This document shows positions 9,505-17,837 of a stretch of 64,000 bases of DNA, piece by piece. Under the pieces are notes generated by a model, which was given only the letters and a program-made list of their open reading frames with translations, was not told where the DNA came from and ran no database searches. The translations under genes were made by a program, and so were the position numbers. Position 1 is the stretch's first letter. Each line of letters begins with the position of its first letter. The stretch comes from Pelosinus sp. UFO1 (GTDB lineage Bacteria; Bacillota; Negativicutes; DSM-13327): assembly GCF_000725345.1 (NCBI RefSeq), contig NZ_CP008852.1, positions 4,787,001-4,851,000 on the forward strand, written 5' to 3'.

Positions 9505-10680
9505 GTGTTTAAGATGAAAAAGGGAAAATGGATCGGTGCCCTTATAGCAACTGCAATGCTAGCGTTAGCAGTTGCAGGTTGTGGTGGTGGTAAACCAGCT
9601 GCGGATGTAATTAAACTTGGGGCCAATTTGGAAATGACGGGTGGTAATGCAACATTTGGTAAGTCGGCGAGTAACGGTGCTAATTTAGCAATCAAAGAAG
9701 TCAATGCTAAGGGCGGTGTATTAGGTAAGCAATTAAGTTTAGTCATTGCCGACAATAAGAGTGAAGCTGCAGAAGCCGCAAATTCTATGCAGAAGTTAAT
9801 TACTCAAGATAAGGTAGTCGCGGTCATTGCCCCGATTGCTTCTTCTAGTGTAATTGCTGGTGCTCAAGTAAACCAAGATAATAAAGTATTGGCCATTAGT
9901 CCAACAGCGTCAAACCCTAAAGTTACTGTAGATCCTACAACGAATAAAGTTCGAGATTATTTGTTTAGGGCTGCATTTATTGATCCTTTCCAAGGTTCTG
10001 TAATGGCTAACTTTGCCACAAAAACTTTGAAAGCCAAGACCGCAGCTGTTTATATTGATAATTCTAGTGATTATGCTAAAGGTTTAGGACAATTCTTTAA
10101 AGAAACCTTTATTAAAAACGGCGGTCAAGTCATTGTGGAAGAAGCATATTTAGCGAAGGACACTGATTTTAAAGCGACCTTAACTAAGATAAAGGCAGCG
10201 AATGTAGATGTTGTTTTTGTCCCTGGTTATTATCAAGAAGTAGGAATGCTTATAAAACAAGCCCGTGAAATTGGCTTGAATATGCCATTTATGGGGGGCG
10301 ATGGCTGGGATTCGGCTAAGCTTCCAGAAATTGCAGGACCGCAAGCGTTGAATAATACATTCTTTGCAAATCATTATTCACCGGATGATAATAGCCCAGA
10401 GATTAAATCATTTGTTGATGCATATAAGGCAGAATATAAGGAAACACCTGATGCTTTTGCTGCTTTAGCGTATGATGCTACCATGATGGTTATCGAGGCT
10501 ATTAAACGGGCAAATAGTGTAGATACAGTGAAAATTAAAGATGAGTTGGCAAAAACAAAAGACTATAATGCTGTTTCAGGTAAGATTACTTTAAATGAAA
10601 CACATGATGCAGTAAAAAGTGCTGTAATAATTGAGATGAAAGATGGTAAGCAAACCTTTAAAGAAAAAATTAATCCATAG
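9505..10680 (+). CDS. livJ: Branched-chain amino-acid ABC transporter substrate-binding lipoprotein (copy 3)
   Basis: 391 residues from a GTG with an AGGGGGA site six bases upstream; an in-frame ATG at 9514 is the alternative. Lipobox LAVAGCGGG (Cys 26) followed by a LivJ/BraC-type type I binding fold. It shares the C-terminal ending (EMKDGKQ-FKEKINP) with copies 1 and 2 but diverges in the ligand-binding half (for example FMGGDGWDSAKLPEIAG in place of LIGTDGWDDPK), so it may bind a different amino acid. I see no T-rich terminator directly after it. The permease genes lie 970 bases further on behind their own promoter. Confidence 0.9.
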   Translation: MFKMKKGKWIGALIATAMLALAVAGCGGGKPAADVIKLGANLEMTGGNATFGKSASNGANLAIKEVNAKGGVLGKQLSLVIADNKSEAAEAANSMQKLITQDKVVAVIAPIASSSVIAGAQVNQDNKVLAISPTASNPKVTVDPTTNKVRDYLFRAAFIDPFQGSVMANFATKTLKAKTAAVYIDNSSDYAKGLGQFFKETFIKNGGQVIVEEAYLAKDTDFKATLTKIKAANVDVVFVPGYYQEVGMLIKQAREIGLNMPFMGGDGWDSAKLPEIAGPQALNNTFFANHYSPDDNSPEIKSFVDAYKAEYKETPDAFAALAYDATMMVIEAIKRANSVDTVKIKDELAKTKDYNAVSGKITLNETHDAVKSAVIIEMKDGKQTFKEKINP

Positions 10681-10748
10681 ATTACTGCCCTATGCTGCTG
10701 TAGTTCATGTCAATAAACTGACATAGGAAACCCCTTATTAGATGGCAA

Positions 10749-10840
10749 TAAGAACCGCAAAGGCACAGTGTCACAGGTGTGGCACACAAAGTAGGTACCA
10801 GAATGTAGTATATCCCTTCTTTGTGTCTTTGTGGTTCTTT
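10749..10840. repeat. Imperfect inverted-repeat element
   Basis: The left arm (10749-10770, beginning TAAGAACCGCAAAGGCAC) matches the reverse complement of the right arm (10817-10840, AAAGAACCACAAAGACAC when reversed) with about three mismatches, around a ~45-base centre. It looks like a MITE or REP-like intergenic element. It could also act as a terminator for the third binding-protein gene, since the right arm ends CTTTTATTTT. No coding capacity was recognised. Confidence 0.55.
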
Positions 10841-11244
10841 TATTTTCCCGTCTCCTTGGGGCTGCAAGGGCGATTAGATAAGATATTTGATATGCTAAAC
10901 AGCACTATCTATAATTTGACGATACTGTCTAAATGCAGACGAAAAACTCTTATCTTCCTTATTTACTAAGATAAGTTGACTAGTTGCTAATTAGCTCAAA
11001 TGTGTAAAAATCGCCTTTATGTACGCAAAGCAAGGGAAATGAAGTAATTAATAAGGTAATAAATCAATATTGTTTTACAATAATTGAATTTGGCATAAAT
11101 ATTGCATATGAATTAAGTAGGAGGTGTTTGAGGCAAAAGTGTTACAATTAAATAAAAAGTAAAAAATGATAATATAAAAGTACTTTAGTAACGGTACTTT
11201 GTTCTTTTGACAGAGATTAAATGCCGAATAAATTTATAAATGTA

Positions 11245-11273
11245 TTGACAGTAACGGACAATGTATTTATAAT
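11245..11273 (+). promoter_or_regulatory. Sigma-A promoter of the livHMGF operon
   Basis: TTGACA 11245-11250, 17-base spacer, TATAAT 11268-11273, in the context GTATTGACAGTA shared with the binding-protein promoters. About 380 bases of leader separate it from livH, far more than a ribosome binding site needs. Confidence 0.8.
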
Positions 11274-11381
11274 TACGTATATAATTATAAAGCAGTATTC
11301 ACTCAAGGAAGACAAATGTAAAACTGCTGCAAAGAACAATAGAAATATTAGTGTGGGTTAAAAAAACGCACGACTTGTGAA

Positions 11382-11502
11382 GAGGCTGTTTTTAGATGTC
11401 CAGATGCTAGTCCTTATGAGCATTTGAGGGAGGCGTACAATGAGGTACGTTGAGCGATAACGCCAGGGATAACGAGGTAGATGGAGATTTTTAAATAGAC
11501 TC
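11382..11502. repeat. Imperfect palindromic element in the livH leader
   Basis: The ends (GAGGCTGTTTTTAGATGTCC at 11382 and GATGGAGATTTTTAAATAGA at 11480) are imperfect inverted repeats. Inside lie smaller inverted repeats (GTAC-N6-GTAC near 11434; GCGATAACGC at 11453). It could be a small mobile intergenic repeat or a structured leader RNA. The remaining leader (11503-11640) shows nothing I recognise. Confidence 0.4.
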
Positions 11503-11653
11503 TATTAGACTTTATGAGACCTCCTTGTTTTTCTCCAGGATACTAAAAGAAGGATGTGATAAAAATAGAACGAGAAAGAGGAAGTTAAAGGATAAAGGGA
11601 AAAAGCATTTGCTTTATCTCTTCTAAATAAAAAATAAATGTAGGAGGCGGGTC

Positions 11654-12547
11654 ATGGATTTTTCCTTTACACAGCAATTTATACAACAATTAATTAATGG
11701 TATATCCCTAGGCAGTATATATGCGCTAATTGCCTTAGGTTACACCATGGTGTATGGTATCATTAAATTAATTAATTTTGCTCATGGTGATATTTATATG
11801 GTAGGCGCATATGTAGCTTTTTTTGCAACGACAGCACTCAAGCTTTCCTTTTTCCCAGCGTTACTTGTATCCATGGTAGTGGCTGCCGTAGTTGGGATGA
11901 CAATTGAAAGATTGGCTTATCGACCACTCAGAAAGGCACCTAAAATTGCTATACTGATAACAGCGATTGGTGTTTCGTTACTACTGGAGTATGGCGGTAT
12001 GCTGCTTGTTACACCGCAACCCCGTACTTTTCCAGCCTTATTCGAATCTCAGGTGTTTAACTTTGGCAACATTGTAGTGAATAGCCAACAGGTGATAATA
12101 TTAGCAATCTCCGTAGTCCTTATGATTATTTTGACCTATGTTGTACAGCGTACGAAAATCGGTAAAGCCATGCGAGCTGTATCTTTCGATACAGATGCGG
12201 CGAGATTGATGGGTATAGATGTTGATCGCGTTATTTCTATTACCTTTGCCATCGGTTCTGCATTGGCGGCAGCTGCTGGTATGCTAGTAGGTGTGTACTA
12301 TAATTCAATTGATCCATTAATGGGTATTATGCCGGGGCTTAAAGCCTTCGTTGCTGCTGTACTTGGTGGTATTGGAGTTATTCCAGGAGCGATGCTTGGT
12401 GGTATTATAATGGGCATCATTGAAGCTATGGTAAGCGGCTTTATTTCATCTACTTTCCGTGATGCTGCAGCGTTTGCCATTTTAATTATTATTTTACTAT
12501 TTAAGCCTTCTGGCTTATTAGGTAAAAATGTGCGTGAGAAAGTGTAG
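11654..12547 (+). CDS. livH: Branched-chain amino-acid ABC transporter permease LivH
   Basis: 297 residues with about eight hydrophobic segments. It has the LivH family start (QQLINGISLGSIYALIALGYTMVYGIIKLINFAHGD, here noted by its key GYTMVYG and NFAHGD motifs) and the cytoplasmic loop GKAMRAVSFDTDAARLMGI that contacts the ATPase. It forms the membrane channel with LivM. The start ATG follows a TAGGAGGCGG site. It is the first gene of livH-livM-livG-livF and the CBS-ACT gene, which are tightly spaced or overlapping. Confidence 0.93.
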   Translation: MDFSFTQQFIQQLINGISLGSIYALIALGYTMVYGIIKLINFAHGDIYMVGAYVAFFATTALKLSFFPALLVSMVVAAVVGMTIERLAYRPLRKAPKIAILITAIGVSLLLEYGGMLLVTPQPRTFPALFESQVFNFGNIVVNSQQVIILAISVVLMIILTYVVQRTKIGKAMRAVSFDTDAARLMGIDVDRVISITFAIGSALAAAAGMLVGVYYNSIDPLMGIMPGLKAFVAAVLGGIGVIPGAMLGGIIMGIIEAMVSGFISSTFRDAAAFAILIIILLFKPSGLLGKNVREKV

Positions 12548-12560
12548 GTGACAATGAATA

Positions 12561-13520
12561 ATGGGAAAAAATAAGAAAGAGTTATTAGCACTGGCAGCTT
12601 GTATCGTTTTTTATGCAGTTGTTCAAGGGTTGATTATGCTAGATATCATCGGACCCTTTTGGGAGCTAAACTTAGTTTTGATTTGTATAAATATCATACT
12701 AGCAGTAAGCTTGAATCTAATTAATGGTTTTACAGGGCAATTTTCCATTGGTCATGCTGGTTTTATGGCTGTTGGGGCCTACTTAGGTGCCGTACTAACA
12801 GTTAAATTACAACTACCTTTCATTGTTGCCATTTTAGGGGGCGCAGCTGCGGCTGGCTTTTTGGGATTCGTAATAGGGTTGCCTACCCTTAGGTTAGATG
12901 GAGACTATTTAGCGATAGCAACATTAGGTCTGGGGGAAATTATCCGTATTACCATTCTTAATATTCCTTATGTAGGCGGAGCCTCTGGTTTTATGGGTAT
13001 TCCTCGCTATAGTAATTTTACTTGGGTATTTTTTGCTACAGTGATTACTGTATTTTTCATTAGAAATTTAATTAATTCTACTCACGGCCGAGCTTGCATC
13101 TCTATTCGTGAAAATCAGATTGCGGCGGAGGCTATGGGGATTGATACTACGAAATATAAGGTATTGGCTTTTACTATTGGTGCAGCCTTTGCTGGTGTCG
13201 CAGGAACCTTATTCTCTCATTACTTTTATATTGCCCACCCTGCGTCTTTCACATTCATGAAATCCTTTGATATCTTGACAATTGTTGTGTTAGGCGGATT
13301 GGGCAGTATTAGTGGATCAATAACTGCTGCTATTTTGTTGACTTTCGTTTCTGCTGCGTTAGCTGGCTATCCAGAGTGGCGTATGATTATTTACTCATTA
13401 ATGCTAATTGTATTGATGTTGTATCGGCCACAAGGATTATTTGGCAATAAGGAAATCAGCCTTAAAATCTTTGGCCGTTTGATGGGAGGTACTAAGCGTG
13501 GCAATACTCAAAGCAACTAA
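12561..13520 (+). CDS. livM: Branched-chain amino-acid ABC transporter permease LivM
   Basis: 319 residues, about nine to ten membrane segments. Family signatures are SLNLINGFTGQFSIGHAGFMAVGAY and the coupling loop HGRACISIRENQIAAEAMGID. It starts 13 bases after livH and its 3' end overlaps livG by 23 bases. The C-terminal tail (residues ~300-319) is basic and probably cytoplasmic. It partners LivH as the second permease subunit. Confidence 0.93.
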   Translation: MGKNKKELLALAACIVFYAVVQGLIMLDIIGPFWELNLVLICINIILAVSLNLINGFTGQFSIGHAGFMAVGAYLGAVLTVKLQLPFIVAILGGAAAAGFLGFVIGLPTLRLDGDYLAIATLGLGEIIRITILNIPYVGGASGFMGIPRYSNFTWVFFATVITVFFIRNLINSTHGRACISIRENQIAAEAMGIDTTKYKVLAFTIGAAFAGVAGTLFSHYFYIAHPASFTFMKSFDILTIVVLGGLGSISGSITAAILLTFVSAALAGYPEWRMIIYSLMLIVLMLYRPQGLFGNKEISLKIFGRLMGGTKRGNTQSN

Positions 13521-14271
13521 ACTTTCTAAAGTGTTTGGCGGACTGAAGGCTGTATCTGATTTTTCGATAGAGATTAACAAAGGTGAGTTAATTGGTTTGA
13601 TTGGCCCGAATGGAGCTGGCAAAACAACAGCATTTAATTTGTTAACAGGTGTTTATCAGCCGACAACAGGCGAGATTGATTTTGATGACAAAAGTATTAT
13701 TGGGTTTAAACCCTTTCAAATTACCCAAAAAGGGGTAGCTAGAACCTTTCAAAATATTCGTTTGTTCTCTGAGTTATCTGTACTGGATAATGTTAAGATT
13801 GCCTATCATTTTCATGTAAAGTATGGACTATTAGAGTCTGTATTGCGTATGGGTAGGTATCATAGCGAAGAAAAAGAAATTGAAGAAAGAGCCATAAGAC
13901 TATTAGAAATATTTAAGTTAGGACATAAGAAGGACGAAATTGCCAAGAATTTACCTTATGGTGAGCAACGTAGATTAGAGATTGCTAGAGCCTTAGCGGC
14001 TCAGCCAAAACTTTTACTGCTTGATGAGCCAGCGGCGGGGATGAATCCTCAGGAAACGCAGCAATTAATGCAAATGATAAAGTGGATAAGACAAGAATTT
14101 GACTTAACAATTTTATTAATTGAACATGATATGCAGTTAGTTATGAATGTTTGCGAACGTATTTATGTACTAGAATATGGTAGTATTATTGCCCAAGGAA
14201 CACCTGAGGAAATCAAGAATAACCCTAGGGTTATTGAGGCCTACCTCGGAGAGGAGGTTGAGTCATGTTAA
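13498..14271 (+). CDS. livG: Branched-chain amino-acid ABC transporter ATPase LivG
   Basis: 257 residues. Walker A GPNGAGKTT (~33-41), a Q-loop in the ARTFQNIRLF motif typical of LivG, a signature region where the usual LSGG is replaced by LPYGEQRRLEIARAL (a known LivG feature), Walker B LLLLDEP, and switch His in LLIEHDM. The GTG start lies inside the end of livM, showing translational coupling, and the stop overlaps the start of livF by seven bases. It powers uptake from the cytoplasmic face. Confidence 0.93.
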   Translation: MAILKATKLSKVFGGLKAVSDFSIEINKGELIGLIGPNGAGKTTAFNLLTGVYQPTTGEIDFDDKSIIGFKPFQITQKGVARTFQNIRLFSELSVLDNVKIAYHFHVKYGLLESVLRMGRYHSEEKEIEERAIRLLEIFKLGHKKDEIAKNLPYGEQRRLEIARALAAQPKLLLLDEPAAGMNPQETQQLMQMIKWIRQEFDLTILLIEHDMQLVMNVCERIYVLEYGSIIAQGTPEEIKNNPRVIEAYLGEEVESC

Positions 14272-14969
14272 AAATAGAAAATATTGATGTTTTTTATGGT
14301 GCGATTCATGCGCTTAAAGGTATTAGCGTTGAGGTGCAAGAAGGTGAAATTGTTACCTTAATAGGTGCAAATGGAGCGGGTAAGAGTACAATTTTACGTA
14401 CTATTTCTGGACTATTAAAACCTAAGGCTGGCCAGATTACCTTTGAGGGAAAAAACATTGCAGGCGCAGCAGCTCAAGATATTGTAAAAATGAGTATTTC
14501 CCAGGTTCCTGAAGGACGTAGAGTGTTTGCAAATATGTCCGTTTTAGAAAACCTAGAACTAGGAGCTTATATTAGAAGTGACAGCAAGGGGATTCAAGAA
14601 GACATGGAGAAAGTCTTTGAGAGGTTTCCTCGTTTATCGGAGCGCCGTAGTCAATTAGCAGGTACCTTGTCAGGCGGTGAACAACAAATGTTGGCTATGG
14701 GACGTGCGTTAATGAGTCGTCCTCGCTTGCTGCTATTAGATGAGCCCTCCATGGGTCTTGCACCTTTGTTAGTAAAAGAAATTTTTTCGATTATCAAAGA
14801 AATTAACGCGAGTGGTACGACGGTTCTCTTAGTAGAACAAAATGCGCATATGGCCCTATCTATTGCCAACAGGGCTTATGTATTAGAAACAGGGCGCATT
14901 ACACTTTCGGGTGACGCGAAAGAACTGGCTGCAAGTGAAGAAATACGCAAAGCTTACTTAGGCGGTTAA
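14265..14969 (+). CDS. livF: Branched-chain amino-acid ABC transporter ATPase LivF
   Basis: 234 residues, the usual LivF length. Walker A GANGAGKST (~36-44), the LivF motif VPEGRRVFANMSVLENLELGA, signature LSGGEQQMLAMGRAL, Walker B LLLLDEP and switch region LLVEQNA. A GGAGAGG site lies within livG upstream of the ATG. LivF pairs with LivG as the asymmetric ATPase dimer of the transporter. Confidence 0.94.
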   Translation: MLKIENIDVFYGAIHALKGISVEVQEGEIVTLIGANGAGKSTILRTISGLLKPKAGQITFEGKNIAGAAAQDIVKMSISQVPEGRRVFANMSVLENLELGAYIRSDSKGIQEDMEKVFERFPRLSERRSQLAGTLSGGEQQMLAMGRALMSRPRLLLLDEPSMGLAPLLVKEIFSIIKEINASGTTVLLVEQNAHMALSIANRAYVLETGRITLSGDAKELAASEEIRKAYLGG

Positions 14970-15001
14970 TGTAATCGGAAAAAATAAGTGGAGATGATAA
15001 T

Positions 15002-15646
15002 ATGTTTGTGGAAAGTAGAATGACAGCGAATCCCATAACCATTACTTCAACTACAACAATTGCTGATGCATCAGAGATTATGCGCACTAATAAATTCCGT
15101 CGTTTACCCGTAGTAGATGGTGGAAAACTAGTAGGTATTGTTACTGACCGAGACCTTCGTGCAGTATCTGCATCTCCAGCGACGGCCTTATCCATCTTTG
15201 AACTGAATTACTTGTTAGCTAAAATGAAAGTAAAAGAAATTATGCAAAAAAAAGTTGTTACGATTAGTGCAGGTGCCACGGTGGAAGAAGCAGCTATCTT
15301 GATGTATAATCATCGCATTGGTGGCTTGGTAGTAATAAATGATCAGCAGGTAGTAGCAGGTGTAATTACGGAAACCGATATTTTCAAAAGCTTTGTTGAT
15401 ATTATGGGGCTAGTAGAGGGTAAGACTCGCATCACTCTTGACGTAACAGATAAGATTGGATTGCTTCATGAAATTTCCGAAGTGTTCTTAGCAATGAACA
15501 TTAATATCACTAGTATGGTTAGTTATGCTCTACCTGATGGAAAAATAGAAATGATAATACGCGCCGATATTGTAGATACAGACGACTTGGCAAAGGCATT
15601 AGAAGCTAAAGGATATCCTATTAGTCATATTGTTCATATTCAATAA
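15002..15646 (+). CDS. CBS-pair and ACT-domain protein (AcuB-like)
   Basis: 214 residues. Two CBS motifs occupy residues ~1-135 (VESRMTANPITITSTTT, then MQKKVVTISAGATVEEA, each ending in a VVDG- or VIND-type strand). An ACT domain follows (~140-210, GKTRITLDVTDKIGLLHEISEVF). CBS pairs bind adenine nucleotides and ACT domains bind amino acids, so the protein could read energy or amino-acid state. It lies 32 bases after livF and is probably cotranscribed, which suggests a link with branched-chain amino acid use. That link is inference. Confidence 0.8.
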   Translation: MFVESRMTANPITITSTTTIADASEIMRTNKFRRLPVVDGGKLVGIVTDRDLRAVSASPATALSIFELNYLLAKMKVKEIMQKKVVTISAGATVEEAAILMYNHRIGGLVVINDQQVVAGVITETDIFKSFVDIMGLVEGKTRITLDVTDKIGLLHEISEVFLAMNINITSMVSYALPDGKIEMIIRADIVDTDDLAKALEAKGYPISHIVHIQ

Positions 15647-15677
15647 GAAGTTCATCCTCAATAGTAGAGTACTTTTA

Positions 15678-15717
15678 CCTTAAATTATGTGTAAAAATAT
15701 TTACACATAATTTAAGG
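15678..15717. promoter_or_regulatory. 17-bp perfect inverted repeat overlapping a candidate promoter
   Basis: Arms 15678-15694 and 15701-15717 are exact inverted copies (CCTTAAATTATGTGTAA) around a six-base centre, with no T tract after it. The right arm overlaps a possible -35 TTTACA (15700-15705), with TACTAT 18 bases on (15724-15729). This placement fits an operator for a metal or redox repressor, or a bidirectional terminator for the CBS-ACT gene. Confidence 0.5.
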
Positions 15718-15734
15718 ATGTGATACTATATTAT

Positions 15735-15832
15735 ATGGTAGGAACAGGCGGCCTAGATTTTGGCGCGGCCGGGCAGTAAGCAGCAGGTAAAGATAAATCT
15801 GCGGGACCTTAGGGTACCTGCAGATTTTTTTG
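15735..15832 (+). promoter_or_regulatory. Structured leader with terminator upstream of CDF exporter; candidate metal riboswitch
   Basis: A G-rich region (GGAACAGGCGGCC ... GGCCGGGCAGTAAGCAGC) is followed by a terminator: AAATCTGC (15795-15802) pairs with GCAGATTT (15820-15827) and a T tract follows. The 3' part can instead pair upstream: GCAGGTA (15783-15789) with TACCTGC (15815-15821). The two helices exclude each other, as in transcription-attenuating riboswitches. NiCo (czcD) riboswitches are known upstream of CDF genes, and the GGCAG-type repeats are reminiscent of them, but I could not test a match. Confidence 0.45.
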
Positions 15833-15955
15833 TTTTGCCGCTAATAATAGATACAGTGAATTGAGTTGGTACGTTTCATAAGTAGTACGAATATTGTAAT
15901 CTATATTAGGTTATAACAAAGAGGATCTGCTTATCCAAATTTAGGAGGTAATACT

Positions 15956-16861
15956 TTGGAGTATGTAGATAGTAATTTGAAGGAACGCACGGCTAGGCTA
16001 TCCGTTATTTCCAACTCTGTACTTGTAATATTAAAGTTGCTGGTAGGATTCTACACTGGGGCCGTTAGTATTATTTCGGAGGCAGCTCATTCAGGTGTAG
16101 ATTTGTTAGCTTCCATTGTTGCGTTCTATGCTGTACGTAAGGCAGATAAACCGCCTGACGGGAATCATGCATATGGGCATGGAAAGTTTGAAAATCTATC
16201 GGGGGCAATTGAAGCTGTATTGATAGTGGCAGCAGCATTGTGGATCGTATATGAAGCATGGGATAAGCTTCATAATAATATGGCAACGCCAGAGTTCTTA
16301 GAATATGGTATTATCTTGATGGGGATTTCTATAGGAGTAAATTATTGGGTATCAGGTAAATTATTCAAAGTGGCGAAAGAGACTGGTTCACATGCATTAG
16401 AGGCCGATGCATTACATTTGAAGGCTGATATTTGGACATCAGTAGGTGTATTAGTCGGTTTAGTCATTATCCGAATTACAGGAATTTTTTGGTTGGATCC
16501 AATGATTGCTATTGTGGTGGCGGGTGTGGTATTTAAGGCTGGTTATGGCATGACAAAAAAGAGTTTATACGAATTAACGGATATTAGCTTACCAGCAGAC
16601 GAAGAACAAACAATTATTGATGTAATTACTAGTCATAAAGAAGTTATCTCTTTTCATCAACTCAGGACGAGGCGCTCTGGCAGCTGGCGTTTGATTGATA
16701 TGCATCTTATTTTATATAAGGATATGCATTTAAATAAAGCCCATGCTGTATGTGATCTAATTGAAGCGGAGATTAAGGATAAACTTGGCCCCTGTGACGT
16801 AGTCATACATATTGAACCTTGTGATTATCATGAAGAGTTAGGGGCTTGTCCTTTGGAATAA
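15956..16861 (+). CDS. Cation diffusion facilitator (CDF) metal exporter
   Basis: 301 residues from a TTG start preceded by AGGAGGT. Six membrane segments in the first ~200 residues, then a cytoplasmic ferredoxin-like C-terminal domain (~210-300). Metal-site residues: His 45 and Asp 49 in TM2 (SEAAHSGVD) and HLKADIWTS in TM5. The family expels divalent metals such as Zn, Co, Ni, Fe or Mn by proton antiport. The HxxxD motif in TM2 differs from the DxxxD of FieF and leans to Zn or Co, as inference. The gene sits alone behind a terminator-bearing leader and ahead of its own terminator. Confidence 0.9.
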   Translation: MEYVDSNLKERTARLSVISNSVLVILKLLVGFYTGAVSIISEAAHSGVDLLASIVAFYAVRKADKPPDGNHAYGHGKFENLSGAIEAVLIVAAALWIVYEAWDKLHNNMATPEFLEYGIILMGISIGVNYWVSGKLFKVAKETGSHALEADALHLKADIWTSVGVLVGLVIIRITGIFWLDPMIAIVVAGVVFKAGYGMTKKSLYELTDISLPADEEQTIIDVITSHKEVISFHQLRTRRSGSWRLIDMHLILYKDMHLNKAHAVCDLIEAEIKDKLGPCDVVIHIEPCDYHEELGACPLE

Positions 16862-16865
16862 TAGT

Positions 16866-16902
16866 AAGATAGGAAAGAATTAGATTCTTTCCTATCTTTT
16901 TC
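16866..16902 (+). terminator. Terminator after the CDF gene
   Basis: A 14-bp stem (AGATAGGAAAGAAT and its complement) with loop TAG, followed by TTTTT. It may also serve the converging gene on the minus strand. Confidence 0.85.
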
Positions 16903-16922
16903 ACTGTAATTATGTAGGCGTT

Positions 16923-17615
16923 TTATCTGAATTTATGCAAATGCTTACAACGCACACGACTGTCGGGAATCGTTGTTTTTGCAGAATCCATCTTATCCTG
17001 ATCTCTAGGTTGCGATGTAGCATCGGCAAGTTCCTCAGAGGGCGAACGAATAAGTTGTGCAAGAGCAACGCCTATTACTTCTACAATATCTGAATAATCG
17101 GGCTGGGGCGTAGTTTTAGGTGGTGGCTGAGGAGGTCCCGTTGGCCCAGTTGGCTCTGTTGATGGAGGTTTTGGACAGATCACTACGTTGCATTCTGGTA
17201 GACAGGAGCTTTTGGGGTGACATCGTTCTAAAACCCTACGCAATGCCTCCATTTCAACCACTTGCTCTGCAGTATGGGCCGGAATATCTGTAGCAGTTGA
17301 GCGGTTGGCAAGAAGACGGAATAGATCTACAGGGGCACAAGAAATTTGTAGAAATTCACTACTGAAAGCTATTTTGCAGCACAATAGTTCTAGAAAAATA
17401 TCAATGATGGTACCAGCATTATCGGCGCGTCTTACTGCTCGTTCAAAGATATCAGGACAGATTTCAGGTGTACGGTGGATTTCCTCTGCTGCTCCGACTA
17501 ATAAGCGATAGGAGCTAACAAGGGAGGAAAAGTTAGGTATGATTGCGTTTATGTCAGCTAATATTAAATCAATAATGGGTTGAGGATTTTGATTGGTATT
17601 TGAAGTATTAGCCAT
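16923..17615 (-). CDS. Hypothetical protein with Pro-rich linker
   Basis: 230 residues, not recognised. Helical N-terminal region (~1-130) with several Cys (LLCCKIAF, ERCHPKSSC, LPECNVVIC), then a Pro/Thr-rich linker (residues ~150-175, PTGPTGPPQPPPKT), then a short acidic helix and a basic tail. No signal peptide. The Pro-Thr-Gly linker recalls spore surface proteins, but this is weak. A GAGG site lies eight bases before the ATG on the minus strand. It converges with the CDF gene and is divergent from the MscS gene. Confidence 0.65.
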   Translation of the reverse strand: MANTSNTNQNPQPIIDLILADINAIIPNFSSLVSSYRLLVGAAEEIHRTPEICPDIFERAVRRADNAGTIIDIFLELLCCKIAFSSEFLQISCAPVDLFRLLANRSTATDIPAHTAEQVVEMEALRRVLERCHPKSSCLPECNVVICPKPPSTEPTGPTGPPQPPPKTTPQPDYSDIVEVIGVALAQLIRSPSEELADATSQPRDQDKMDSAKTTIPDSRVRCKHLHKFR

Positions 17616-17837
17616 AGACGTCGCCTCGCTTTAGCATTGGTGCAACATTATATGCGAATGAATAGGAAGTTGTGAATTGATGAAGGACTAGTTAACTTAA
17701 AGTTTTGCTGTATAGCAAGGAAAAAGGATTTTTCAGAAGGATGTATAATATAGTGGAATTATATAAAACCAAAGAAAGAACATCATAGAGTGTTAGACAA
17801 GGTGTCGAAAATCTCTATGGAGGAAAGGAAGTGACAT

